A DNA stretch of 64,000 nucleotides from Dirofilaria immitis (taxonomy: Eukaryota > Nematoda > Chromadorea > Rhabditida > Onchocercidae), in the NCBI GenBank assembly GCA_024305405.1, contig JAKNDB010000099.1:1-64000 (forward strand), in the 5' to 3' direction. The notes under the pieces are model-generated. The model saw nothing but the letters and a program-made list of their open reading frames with translations, was not told the DNA's origin and did not search any database. Both the position numbers and the translations under genes were made by a program. Positions 24,715 through 38,121 of this stretch are shown here, one piece after another. Every line of letters begins with the position of its first letter. Position 1 is the first letter of the stretch.

Positions 24715-27158
24715 CGAAAATGTAGATGTCTAGATTTGCAACACTCAACATTGAGGTATTTTTAATATTTGCATAATATAATACAAATCTCTAATCTTTT
24801 CGTGAGAAATTATTTCGGACAGTTTAAATTTAATGGTTTTTACTTTTCAATTTTTCAGAGTCCATCGAAGATTATGCGAAGTATCGGAATTGCAGTTAAT
24901 TTAAATGCCGCTAAAATTTCGCGATGATTTAATCCTTGCTTAATTTTGCCCTAAAAATAGTTGAAATTCTGATACTGGAAATTCTGAAATTTTTGCAGAC
25001 TCTTTTATTGACTCTAAATTGTTCCTTTTTATTATTTCTAAATTGTAAATTTGGAATATGGGATGAAAATTTATAATAACAATGTAAAAATAAGAGCAAA
25101 GGAGCTTGTTTGATACACAATTTAATTTATGCAAGCATAACAACTGATAATAAAATGCAGTACTGAAGGGATATTTTTCATTAAAAAATCGAATATTCAA
25201 ACGAGTAAGCTTAAAAATAAATCAAGGAGCAAAGAAACTTTGATGAGATGGAATGAAAGTAATAGAAACTATGCAAAGCAGTGTTTATTTGACTCCTCCA
25301 GACTGTCCCAATTTTTAACTATTTAGCTGTGTTTAATTAATTTTAAGAATGATACCTATCTGATGTAAATAACTAATAATAATGAACACAGAGAAAAGTA
25401 ACATTATGTAGGTGGATAAGGTCAATTTTCCCACACATTAAAGCAAAGCAATGGGCGAGGACATTATCAAAAAAGGACAAAAAAGTAACAAGATGTAAAT
25501 ATGTCAGGTATATGAATTACTAAGCTGAACTCAGCTAACCTGGACGAAATATGAAAAGCGACTTGCAGATCTGTCTTACTTGGCCATGTTGAAAATCATG
25601 AATGCCTGAAATAAGCATTTGACATTTTCCCTCTTTGAACAATTAGAGATTGTGATAAAGATTGAAAGATTGTAAAAAAAAAGGATACGATAAACTGATA
25701 TGGGGAATTCATTGCGAATTAGTTGTCTTTCTTTATTTGTGAAAGACCAGACCGCACATCGTTGGAAAATCATTTCGCAATTTATTAAATTCTCAAATAT
25801 TTGTCAGCTTTACAACTTAGGAATTACTTTTATATTTGCTTCTAACTAAAAATAATTGTTTTGTCGTATTCTATTCTTAACCACTTATCTCCAATTTGAC
25901 TTACGTGGAAATATTTCATGCAAACCAATGCAGCAAAACTTTTTGCGTAGCATGTTGTAACCCATGCATACAGACGGTGGTAGCAAGCAATGTAAGCATA
26001 GTTATAATATCAAGAACAAAGATATTCATAATATGCATAATAATGGTTTATGCAAATATTTGTTGTTAAAAACTAAATTGAAAATGTGACACAAAAGCAA
26101 AAGATGAAATTTAATTATTTGTAAACTCAAACAAATGGCAGACAAGAAAGATAAAATGTTAGATAAAACTTCAAATAGTATTATGGTTCCATTTTTGTTT
26201 TTACTAGTACCTAATTGTTGCTGAATATTTCTTCTTCATCCTCTTTATCTCTACTCTATCTGTTTTCGATAGATAAGGAATAAAATTCTCATTTCATCTG
26301 ATTAGTAATTTAAATATTAATTCAAGTTCTATCCATTCTTATCTTAGTTTCTTTATTCTTTGATTGCCTTTTCCTCTTTGTTAGCAAGAATTATTTTTTT
26401 CTGTGATTTCTGAGGAGAATGTTTAATCTTAGCTTATATATAAATTTTATATCTTATGAAAATGGCAATAATTTATGATGACGTTTGGTTGTAAAATATG
26501 AAAATACATCTTGTCGTTTTTGTAATATCAGAATAGCACATTATTTATCCATGATTATTATCACTTTTTTCTATTCAAAATTTCCCAAACTATTCTTTAC
26601 TTTTTCATTTTCCAAAAATCGTATAAACGACATTTTCCGAAATTTCCTCGAGATTAGTTAAAAATTGGGAAAAATACGTGAGAAAATGCTGACAATGAAT
26701 TATTTAATATTATAATATATAAAATCAAAACAATTTAAAAAGACTAAACTCTGCGAAAATACAAAATTATAGTTCCGCAAAATTAAGTTGATTTACTTGC
26801 AGCCAATTAGGAGTTTATTTTAATATGACCACGAAGAATAATGATAATTCTTCGCTTATTTGATCTTAAATCTTCTACATGAGAAGTTAAGGCTTAAATA
26901 GAGTGAATTAAGTGATTTAGACAACATAAATGTGTGAAAAAATTATATAATTGAATGATCAATACATCGTTCTAATTTAATTTTAAAAAGCCGAAAAAGA
27001 AATTCCATCAATAATTTATTTCATTCCGTGCTCATTAAATAAAAAGAGAAAATTACAGTTAAATTATGCTACTTAAATTTAATACTAACCTACTCTAAAT
27101 AATGCATGCGCTTATAATAAGTGAAACTACCCAAATGATATGTTTTCTGATCACATAT
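24715..27158. other. intergenic sequence between Sly1 and PDCD6
   Basis: About 2.4 kb between two convergent genes, holding both 3' ends. No recognisable coding exon. Overlapping minus-strand frames at 24929-25200 have no motif. Confidence 0.6.
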
Positions 27159-28188
27159 TCATATGTTTGAAGTGAATACCATTGTTAAATATTCTTCATA
27201 TCCGATAGTAATTACACCATCACGATCAGTATCTTTGTCACGAAATGCTGCCGTCAACGTTTGCAAAACAACACATAATTGGATGAAATCATCGAAATTT
27301 ACACGATGGGTATGCGTCCTATCAAATTTTACCATTAAAAGTTCGATAAATTGATCACTTAATCGATAACCTGAAAGTACAAAACGAAATATGGTATAAT
27401 ATGCAGAAATAACTTCATCCTTTTTTTTTAATTATCAACAAATGTAAAACTTAATATCTATTTATTCCTTTTAAAATTTTGAGTAGAAAAAAAGCATAGA
27501 AATGTTGAATAAAAAATAAATATGAAAAAAAAGGCCAATAAATACAAGTACACAATAATCTGTAAAAAATAAACAACCAAATTTAGTAAGTGCCATTGAT
27601 AGTTCCCGTTTGTCAATATTGCCAGAACCGTCTACATCAAAAGAACGAAAACACTGTGTCCATTGATTGATATAATCCCATAATGCAGAAAATTCATCGA
27701 AATTGATAGCACCATCATGATCGGAATCAAACATACCTAAATAAACCCTTGGAATCAAATGTACTCAAAAATACCTTTATATCTTTACCGCTTTCCAAGA
27801 CAATACTATCATTCTACTTTTATATTAATCCTGAATTTCGTACGCGAATTAGAAATTTTAAGTTGGTGGAATTTCTTTTTTGACAAAATTTGAGAAACTT
27901 TTGATAAGTTTTTGTAAATTCGACTGAACAACTCTAACAGTTCAAGAAAATTGTCTTTATATAGGTTTCTAAATTCGAATGAAAATCTACCAAGAAAGGG
28001 TCTGAAATGATGATAAATGATAACTTATGAGAATATTTACTGATCATTAATCGGCAAGTTTCAGGATTGAACGGATTCCAGGTACCATTTGACAGTGCGC
28101 GTTGTAATTCATCCACACTAATTCTACCAGAATGATCAGTATCTACACTGGCAAAAATCTTTCGCAATGATGGATTTGATACTGCCAT
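27159..28188 (-). CDS. pdcd6: PDCD6/ALG-2 penta-EF-hand calcium sensor
   Basis: Ca2+-sensing adaptor that in animals binds ALIX, TSG101 and Sec31A at ESCRT and ER-exit sites. Three exons: 28041-28188, 27578-27736, 27159-27370, totalling 519 nt and 172 residues with no frame defect. The protein lacks most of the short Gly/Pro-rich N-terminal tail of mammalian PDCD6 (about 191 residues). Five EF-hands follow in order: loops DTDHSGRISVDE (canonical), DSDHDGAINFDE (canonical), DVDGSGNIDKRE (canonical), DRTHTHRVNFDD (degenerate) and DTDRDGVITIGY (family-typical EF5). The family signature NGTWNPFNPETCRLMIS lies between EF1 and EF2. The start at 28188 is the only ATG before EF1. A TTCTAG 14 bases upstream of the coding start region could be a trans-splice acceptor. 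Peflin and sorcin are less likely because of the NGTW-PFNP sequence. Confidence 0.93.
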
Positions 28189-30809
28189 TATGAATTACTT
28201 GTTTTATCTAGAATTAAATATGCTAAAAAATTAATAAGAAATTTGCTACTTTGTAATAACAATCACAGAAGTTATTTATTATGTTATATATGAAAGAACT
28301 GCTATAATACGCGAAAATGGGAAAGTTTTAAAATGAGAACTTCAATATAAATTTGAAATATTGAAGGATTCCAAAGACAAAAAAAAAACTTTAATTAAGG
28401 ATTATTTCATACAAAATTTCAACGTATGCTGTTATTAGAAGTAATATAACAGTTCATATTTGAAAAGAAACGGAATTTCATAGCCAAAAAGAGAAACTAA
28501 TTTCGAAATTATTTTTTCATTTTATTCCGCATAAGTATTTATTTGTTCTTTCTATATGCAATGTATAAATATACAAAAAAATAGTAATAAAAATCTTAAT
28601 CTTGTTAATCCAGAATCAATTGGAAATTATTAAGAAGAATCAGAATTTGATTATAAAGACCGTTGACTTCTAGAGATGATTCAGCGTTTTAAAAAAATTA
28701 TCATAGAAATTGAAAATAATGAAATAAAGCCTACAATGTTAAGCTTAAAATATATGAAAATATGTTAATTTACAGTGTTAACTTTGAAATATACGAAAAA
28801 TAACCCTAAGATTTTGAAAATGAAAAGATCTAATAATTGGAGATTTAATGTAAATTTATAATACTGGCAGGTCTCATCAAACTTTTTACTATAGCTTGCT
28901 TTACTATATTAACATTGACTTTTTCGGATAATGCTATAGTTAATTGATTAAGTTGAAAAAATTATTCAAGAAATGATATTAACATTGATTTATTGATAAG
29001 CAATAAACAATCAAACAATTAAAACACTGAGACATCTACAAGTAAATGATGAAAATATTTGATAGTATTTACAATGATATTAAGTGAAGATTGAAATTTG
29101 AAATTGCTAAATTTCCGAAATTAAATTTCAAATAATAAAAACATATTCCATAAATTAAAACGATTATATCGGTGATGCAGGAAATAGAAAAACAGAGAAC
29201 ATCTTTTTAACGATTGATAAAAATGAATCAATAAGTATCGTATCATTGAATAACCGGTAAAGAAGAGATGATGACAAACAAACGTTGCAGTAACGACAAC
29301 TATGCGACATGCATATATTTCTATACTTCATGAATAAATATGAACATATGCGTAAACATCAGCATTCATCAGTACAAATTCAATCGATTAATTGGTCAAT
29401 CGATCGATCAATTAATATCCTATATAATGAGTAGGATATATGATTCATCTAAAATGAAAAAATTGTTATAAAACAAGGCTATTAATACCAAAATGAGAGA
29501 AAAATTCGTTATGATTTGGAGTTATCGATGATTTAAAATCCGTTCGAATAATGCAAACTGTAGTTGCAAATGAAAAAAATCTTGCTAAAATTATAGAAAT
29601 ACTAAAATAAATCGATGATATGTATGATTTACAATGTCATCTTATGGAAAAACATAGTAGCGTAAATATCGTGAAGATGTTTATTAAAGTTTACCACCTC
29701 TAACTTACAATAATCACCGTACAATGTAATTTATACAACTATAAGAACTTTGTTTGATTTATAGGGGTGTTTCGATCGATTATTCATTTTCAATTTTCGA
29801 TTAACTATGATACTATTTCTTATTTCCTAGACATTTATGACACATTTATCAGATTTCGATACTATTTTATTGCAAGGTCATGTTATCTAAGCATTTTGAT
29901 AAATTTATCAAAAATCTTTTCATTAGATCATTAATTAGATCATACTATCAATTCTACTTTTCTTTTCCATAATTTTTCCCACTATCAGTAATAATCTTAG
30001 CATTTACATAATATGATTCATATATTTTGCGCTTGGGATTAGAAATTGATTATTGTATGATATCAAATACATCAAAAATAGATGGCATATGATAGTTATT
30101 AGCAAAACAAGAAGACATTCCTTTGGAAACAAGTTTTTCGGACATTAGTACTTCAAAAATAAACTCTGATATCTTATCACTTCCAAAAGAAACAAATAAC
30201 AACAGTAACTATATGATATACAGACACATCTCACATTTATTAATTCACCGAATAGTGTCACAAAAGCGATATGCAATGAATGTAGAATAACGTTTTATCA
30301 GTGAAAGATTTGACATAACTAATACATAATCCAATAAATATTCTTTCACTTTTTGAAACCAAAATTCATGAAAAGAAAAGGGAGAAAATTAAAGGATGAA
30401 GAATCAAAAAAATTACCTTTTGGTACTCTTACTTTTTAAACTGATTTTGAATTTCTGACTATTCGGTCTTTTGTTTCAAACATAATCACACTCACATTTA
30501 ATTACCAGCCAAACAAAATTGTGCATTTACTTAAACTCATTTGAAAATTAGTTGAAAATTAAAATAACTACAAGCAATAAACCGAAAATGAATTTGAAAA
30601 CTGATGAGGAACAAGCAGCGTAGTGAACAATTCGCTCATTTTTTTAATTATTTTCGTATTAAAAACATAACCATTGCTGGATTTTTACCGGCACGTCATT
30701 ATTTAAACTCATTAAAAATCTGAGCTCGATTTCCTTTTAACCTTCCAAATATATCATTTTATCCAGAATAATCTAATAGAATTCATTAATATATTCAAAA
30801 GTATTTATA
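28189..30809. other. intergenic sequence upstream of PDCD6
   Basis: About 2.6 kb of AT-rich DNA between PDCD6 and EXOSC8 on the same strand. No coding exon seen. It includes a run of CGATTAATTG/CAATCGAT-like palindromic words near 29380-29420. Confidence 0.6.
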
Positions 30810-33096
30810 TTATTCCTTTCCTTTCATTAAATGGGATTCTTTAGCTCTGAGCATCGATTCAGCTACTACTTTCTGCCGTCCAATAGCCATCTTAACCATA
30901 TTTTGCATCGTCATTTCATCACCACATATGCCTGATTGACTAATGCGATGAATTCGGGCATTATTTCCGACTACTATCATCACTGTATTGGGAACTATCC
31001 GAAACAATTCAGACACTGGATCACAAAGAATTTTCACCTGCAAAACAGATCCGCTATTAATATATTAATATCTATTATCACTTTACTATAAATTGAAACG
31101 TTAAGTTTTATTTAATATTAACTACGTATAACGATACGTTCTGCTTTTCTAAAGTTAAGGTTAAAGCTCTCAAGAGATACTTTCTAATGAATAATACCTA
31201 AAAAAATTAAATAAAGACTGAATGTAAATTAAAAAGACGTAAACTACAGATCTGAAAAAAAAAATTTACTTTCAATGCCGCTAACAATTATGACCAACCT
31301 ACTTGATCTTCCATTAAGCAGACAAATAAAGCCTTGTAATAACTCCTAAAAATTTCTACATTCTAACAAATTTCATTTAATTCATCCTCTTTTCTATCTA
31401 ATGATCACTGCTTGACGATATTTTCGATAGCCTGAAGTTTGTGAGTTCTGTATTCCAATGATTATCTAACCGCTAATATTTCCATATTATGATGAAATAG
31501 GTGATCGGATTCGTCGGAGAAACTGCTAGTTTTAAAATTGTACATGGACTCATCAACAAAATTTGAATTCTTACGCAATATTTGAAAAGATTATAAAGAA
31601 AATTCGAGGAAAAACTAAGAAACCAAGTTAAATTTTTTCCTACGATGACATTTTTCATGCTTCTGAAAAATAACTTTTTAACAATAGGGATTCAATATAA
31701 TGAATACTACAAATAGTGACAAACAAAAACACCCACCTCTTCATGTGGTGGTTTATAAACGATAAAAGTTGACGAAACTGGAATATCAGCTACTTCAATA
31801 TGACGAAATGTCTCGCTGAGTTTAACTTTGTTGATATCGATAGGGATATCTTCTTCGCAATCAGTAAAAGCATCGGGAAGACGTAAATCAACCAAAGCTC
31901 CAGCTATACATGTACATAAGGCATCGCATATGGCTCCGTCAACGTTTAAAATCTAAAAACGGTTCTTATATCATAATGTATTTTAATATTTAACCTAATT
32001 CTGAAGAGTGTAATGATGTTCTTCGCAACAAATTTTGTATCGCCTATAATATATGTAAGACACAAACAGCAGATTATACGGTTTGATCATGTTTAACAAT
32101 TTTTGTAAAATCCATTGTACAAATCCCTTTGAATACGTATTATTCCAATTCAACGCGAGTAGTTTCTCAACATCGCTATAGCAATACCAATCCCGCTCAA
32201 GTGATTTTCGAATAAGTGTATGTTTTCTTTTCCAAATCGTAAAAAAACACGTAGATATCTCAAAATTACCATGATATGCAAATTAAGAAGCCATGTTAGC
32301 CGTCCACCGGCCGTTTTCAATGCATCTCTTGTACAAAAGGCGTTTTGTGCCACAAGTTGATTAACCATAACCATTGCATCTTCCACCAAATTCTATTAAA
32401 AAAAAATTTTCTGACCATTAGATTGCGCAACATATTTCCTGATATGGAATATATATCATAAAAATATATGAAGAAATATTATAAAAATGTTTGAGTTTTA
32501 ACTTGAAACAATTTTCTCACTTACTTGATCGTAAAGATTAAAACAAACGAGACTTACTTTCGGTATATTTGGAGCAGCCTGTATAACGGGCACAATAATG
32601 GGAGCATCGGAAACAGGTGCCAGCAATGCCTCAATATTGCATGTGACAGTTGCGCCGCCCTGTCGAGCGAAACTGGAACCAGCCGATCTTCCGTTAACAC
32701 CCATCTAAACGTTACAAAATATAAAGTAAAAGTATTTCATCTATCAATATTTGTCATCTTCTCAGTCGTAAATTTATAAAATTGGAGAAAAATTTTGGAA
32801 TAGACGATCCCCACTACTTTTGTGATATGACACAACCTCATTTAACAACTTTTCGTGTATACAGGAAAGAAAAATATACGGAATAAGGGAGTATTTTAAT
32901 TCTTTTCCCAAATCCTCTGTGGAATTAGTGAGTTAGATGACACTATTCACTTGTAAATCTCATAAAAATTGAAACCAACTCGCAACAATATTGACCGAAA
33001 GTTACTAATTGACCGACCATCAGGATAAATTGATTCCGATAGGAACTGATTGTAATAAGCCGCTGGATCGCACAATTTTAATAGATCAGCCGTCAT
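30810..33096 (-). CDS. exosc8: exosome complex subunit EXOSC8/Rrp43 (RNase PH fold)
   Basis: Ring subunit of the RNA exosome, which degrades and trims RNA in nucleus and cytoplasm; the RNase PH fold is catalytically inactive in animals. Five exons, all phase 0: 32980-33096, 32558-32704, 32270-32392, 31737-31952, 30810-31037. They total 831 nt, 276 residues, the same length as human EXOSC8. Features in order: YYNQFLSESIYPDGRS (N-terminal RPDGR-type signature), GSSFARQGGATVTCNIEALL, LVWVLY-equivalent GRLTWLLNLHIM, then ILNVDGAICDALCTCIAGAL and a C-terminal half with CDPVSELFRIVPNTV. No frame defect. The exon 1/2 junction gives exactly the human spacing between the FRT motif and the TTV motif. 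EXOSC7 and EXOSC9 fit less well. Confidence 0.93.
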
Positions 33097-34229
33097 TGCT
33101 AAGAACTTTACAAAAATAAAAATTTTTGGTTAGGAATAAAAATTTTCGATTAGAAAATTGATAATTTTGTTTACCATATGCACTAAGGAAATAATTACAC
33201 GAATGAAATGCTATTTACGACAAATGTCTTTCATCTCGATTTGCAACTCCACTAGAAAAATTTTATTTCCATAAATATACCTTTAAAATGTTGAAACAAA
33301 TTATTAGCATATATAAACATATAAACATTGAAAGATTATATGAATCACAATCACCAGTTGTAAAAGAGAACTGTGCAAAAGCTACACTTCTTTTATAGCT
33401 CTATATCTACTTTCTTTTCTTTTTCATATAAATGTGAATGAATTACGTCCTGCACAGAATCTTAATCCAATAAAGAAATAATAATTTAACATAATCAATA
33501 TCGTCTCGTATTTTTAATTTGATGATGTTACAATTTTACGAGAACTATCACAATCACAATATTAAACATATTTAAAATTTTTTTAACGTTTAATATTATA
33601 CGATAAATGAGACGTTTATTACAAATTAAAACTAAAGATACATCTCTAACTTATAGCAATATTATAAAATTTTTATTTAAAAAGCAGAAACAGAAAAAAC
33701 TGCGCTGTGCCTGTTTCATTAACTGTGATGAAACAAGAAATCAACTCAAATTTTCATTCAGCAAAAAAGTTATATACTGAAGTAAGTTCCAAAAAGTGAT
33801 AGATAGAAATCTCTTCTCTCTTTCGTTATACAAAAAAAAAATCTCGTTGAAACATAATTAATGTAATTATTATTAAGTAATTATTGCCTTTCTCCTTATC
33901 AAAAAAAAATTGACCAAGAATGTCCTCCTGATTTAAAAATCCATTTTTATGCAACCAACACATAAGATATGCTAACAAGAATTTTACCACTGCCACAAAG
34001 ATTCAAAATTTTTAAATTAAATTTCATAGAATAAACTCTGAGAGCAAATAACAGTACCTATTTCTCATAATAAGTTTTCCAAGATAGCCCACTTTTCGAC
34101 AAACAATAATCATATTTTTTGACGAATAATAATTACATTTCAATGAGATAACTTATACAAATTTAATTTGCAAACTCGAAAGAATTGTTTCGGTATTATT
34201 CGATTTTGATACTTCAATATATTTTGCAT
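33097..34229. other. intergenic sequence between EXOSC8 and KCTD gene
   Basis: About 1.1 kb separating the KCTD stop from the EXOSC8 start on the same strand. No coding exon or clear regulatory motif seen. Confidence 0.6.
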
Positions 34230-36516
34230 TTAAGTGGTATCCTCATTAACGGTAGTCACAACAAGACTATTTGAGCGTCCATCAACTAATCTTGAAGCAC
34301 GACGTCGTTCATCCTGCATGCTAGTTCCTGGCACATCACAAGCAAATAAGGCAGGCGAAGTGCATTGCGGCTGCAACAGAACCAATATTTCACAGAAAAA
34401 TTTTCTATTAAAAATATAATTGTGAATAACAAATTCTTACCAGAATATGTAAATATACCAAAAAAAGAAATCGTATCTATTTTCAATGTTTCAGCCAACG
34501 TACCGAAACTGAAGCACTATGAGACGAGCTGGTAAATGGAGGAAGTTGCAGTTGCGACGAAGGAAGGCCACGTGGTGGTGAACAGCTTCCACCTTCGCAG
34601 CCGCATCGGATACAGACATGCCGTTCTTCAAACAGCAAAACATTCATTGCTTCTTCATAAATTCGAGCTTCTGGGAATTCGACTTTTGTTTGTTTTTTAT
34701 CAGTCGCATAAACTATCGATGTACAACAAACCTGTAGTTTAGCAGAATAAGGTAAGAATGACTGAGCGAAAAGTCAATGTATTTCAAAAACTGATGATAA
34801 CACTATTTACTTCAACATACTGATTAATGATCATATGTCACATTAAATAAACTGTTTTGAAACGACAAAAATAACTGCCGGAAAGAAACGAAAGAAAAAC
34901 AAAGAAGTGATAGAACATGGTCTTGAAGAACGCCAAACAAATTTATGCAGCATAGTACAATAAATTGGGCAGCTATACGAGAAAAATTAATTCTAAATAA
35001 AAATATCACAGCTTACTTCGGCTTTTTTCTGCCTTGTCCAAAGAATGTCCACTGGCATACTTCTGCATTCTCTGCACCCATATCTATAATTAATTTTTCA
35101 TCAAAGTTTCCGAACCAGAAATTTCCTCCTTTAGATCGGATTTCCCATATCTTAAAATATTCAGAAGTACCTTTTAGTATCAGTAAAGTTGTTGCACTAT
35201 GAGTAAAAATTATTTTACTACTACATTAAAAGGACACGATCATTAAATATATTAGTAATAATGCACTCTGATTTCATCAACAAATATATCGAAAAAATTA
35301 CCTTTTACGAAAAGGACACGATCATTAAATCGCGTAACAAGTCGATCAAACAGTTCCAAATTCTTCATCAAATTATCATCCGACTGAGAAGTATATGAAT
35401 ATTTATTGTTATGCCGATTAATTAGAAGCTTTATAACGGGCTAAAAGAAAAAATTTATATGCGAGCTTTTTGACTTGTACATAGTTTTTAAGCAACATAT
35501 TCTTACTGTGTTTGTCATTTCCTAACTATTCGCATTACTACACTATTATGATTTATTCGGATATGAGATGCCATATAGACGAACCATTATCAAACTGAAC
35601 TTTTATGGGAGAGATAAAAAAATATTATTTTGATGATTACTAAATTAATACACCGAAACTCAAAGTAATTGAACCAATACCTTCGCGGTGCTAGTTACAA
35701 TACGATCACAATCCTTTTTAGTATTAACAAGTGGAACTTTGTAAATACCAGCAGGTTCAACATCTTCTTTTGTTATCACTTTTAACCAATTCTGGCACAA
35801 TTGTACTAAATCCTGTAAAAAATTGTATTACAAATAGGAAAACCTGCATCTTCAAAGACCTTCACTGTAATCTAATACATGACACAATTTTATTTATCTG
35901 GGATTTCTAAATACATGGCATAAACTTTATTCTTACCTGGATAAGATAATATTTCGCTTCCGCCAATATTTCAGCTGTTTCAACGCGACATTCTGGTAAT
36001 GGAACATAACCATCTCTCAAAAAATTTAAAATCGTACCAAAATGTTTTCCACTACGATCAATTAGTACCCAACCATCAACATCGGTTAAGACCTGAAATA
36101 TCATACGATTATTCAGATCGTTCGTTCAGTTCATCCCTCTAATATATCACATTTCTTCTAGCAACAAAATGAAAATTAGTTATTGGCAGAAAACTTTCTT
36201 ATGTAATGATGGAAATTTAACTGGGATAAACCATTTTATATTGAAATTCTAATTAATAAATAACAAAGATTTGGAAGAGCTAACATTAGTTAGTCTAATA
36301 AGAAGTTCAAGTAAATAAGTTAAAATAACGATGAAAACAAACTTCCATTCGGCCCGAAAACATAGCGCGCAACATGGAATCATGTTTAGTTAAAGTGGAT
36401 ATTGTTGTTTGATACAACGCACCGCCAACATTCAACTTGACATATTGAGATGGCATACCAGTCAATGTCAGTAGTCGCCCACCGACCCCGTCCAGATCCT
36501 CTGCTTCATTACCCAT
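34230..36516 (-). CDS. BACURD-type KCTD protein (KCTD10/KCTD13/TNFAIP1 family)
   Basis: Predicted substrate adaptor of Cul3 ubiquitin ligases; mammalian relatives target RhoA. Seven exons: 36343-36516, 35937-36092, 35681-35812, 35302-35440, 35017-35083, 34504-34731, 34230-34370, about 345 residues. A T1/BTB domain at about 25-130 has [44 protein letters not shown] and [10 protein letters not shown]. The family C-terminal region has [30 protein letters not shown] and [19 protein letters not shown]. The tail beyond [10 protein letters not shown] is unlike the mammalian one: Cys-rich ([11 protein letters not shown]) then Ser/Pro/Thr-rich, ending VNEDTT. One base is missing in the A-run of exon 5 (plus-strand T-run 35023-35028), between GQGRK and AEVCC. 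Confidence 0.92.
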
Positions 36517-38121
36517 TTAATCAAATTATGTAATTGAATTTTCTTTTCAAAACGATGAACGTTTGTTGTGAAACAAGCAAGCTGTAAGGTTTCAAAATTA
36601 CCTCACAATGCTATTATCTAAGAAGCAAAATTTTTAATTCTATTATATCTGGATATGACCATCGAAATTAGACATTATTTTATAGCGTCCCCACTAAAAA
36701 TCTCACTCACCCACGCTCACTTGGCCAAACGTATAATCCCATTGAAACCGAGTTTTGATACTGACTTTCTATGAAAATTTCTTGTCTCTACTAATCATAA
36801 TTTTTACTACTTATGCATGATCTTTTTGGCACTAATTATAACATTGGTATTTAGGATGAATAGTTTATCATAAATAGAAATTTTTGAAAATATCAACTGT
36901 GTATTGAGAATATCGAATTATATCATTGCCTTTGTTGAATGAGTCCCAACAGTTATTCACAATATAGAAGTTAAAATAGGAAGAGATTTTGTTTTGATTA
37001 AATAAATTGCACTTTTGGGCCGAATATCTATAAATATTTTAAATTATCATCGCTGTTTCATAATTTTTTTAATGACGTTTAAGATTTTTGAATTCTTAAG
37101 TCTTAAAGGGACGATTTTTATTTGAGATAAACTAGGAAATAATAAATCATTGGCAAAAGGATAAAGTGAGAAATAAGTTTCAGAATGTAAATATTATTGA
37201 AGGTTATTTGTTTATTTTCTATATTCCTGAAGAATAAATATTGCTAATCAACATAAATGTTTTCTAAAGATTTAAAATTCATAAAATATAAGCATATTTT
37301 TACAACTCCAATATAAGCATGCGATTCATCAGTTTTTAATTTCTGCTCTTCAAAATTGCGAGATATTATAAAAATTTGTATGAGAGTCAAATTTTCAAAA
37401 GTAAGGCCATGTTTAAAAGATTATTTAAAATATTTAACTTATCCCTTTAAATATCATGCCACCTATAATCCACATGACCTTCGTGCATCCATATTTGCGT
37501 ATTTCCCATAATTTATTTAAATTGTTTTCTAAGAAAATTCTCCTCAATTTTTTTAATCGAATTCCTTCTCTAATCTGTTTGTCTTTAAATTTACTAAGTT
37601 GTTTTTTTCAGAAACTTTACAAACCAAAGTTTATTTTAGATTCACCAATGCATATTCATTTCGGGAAAAACAATTCTTTCAGAAAAAGTTATTATCGTAC
37701 CGAAATTTTACTCACCATCTCATCGAAAAAATGAGTAAAGCTGCGCTTTTGATTTCGCACCAAATCAAAGAGAAATTAGTTCATTAAATTATAAACAAAT
37801 ACGTGAAGTATTCTCGATTTTTGTTTGGTTTTAAATTAAGAATTTCGTAAAATTTAATTTTGAATTTGATTAAATAATTTAAATTATTATACAAGCAGAA
37901 GTCTGAGAATTTCTTTATTATTATCAGACAATTATGTACAAATTATAAATAACAAAACTATTAACTAGCACTTGTTGTTCAATTTAATTAAATAATTTAA
38001 CAACTGACATTGGAAATAGTATCGACAAAAAATTTTCGGCAAAATATCAATCTACGGATTCCGTAATCATTATTAGGTATGCATATTACATTAAATTATA
38101 CATATAATACGGTGAGCAATC
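36517..38121. other. intergenic sequence between KCTD gene and unc-80
   Basis: About 1.6 kb. It should contain the unc-80 3' UTR and the KCTD promoter. Open frames at 37456-37787 have no recognised motif. Confidence 0.6.
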
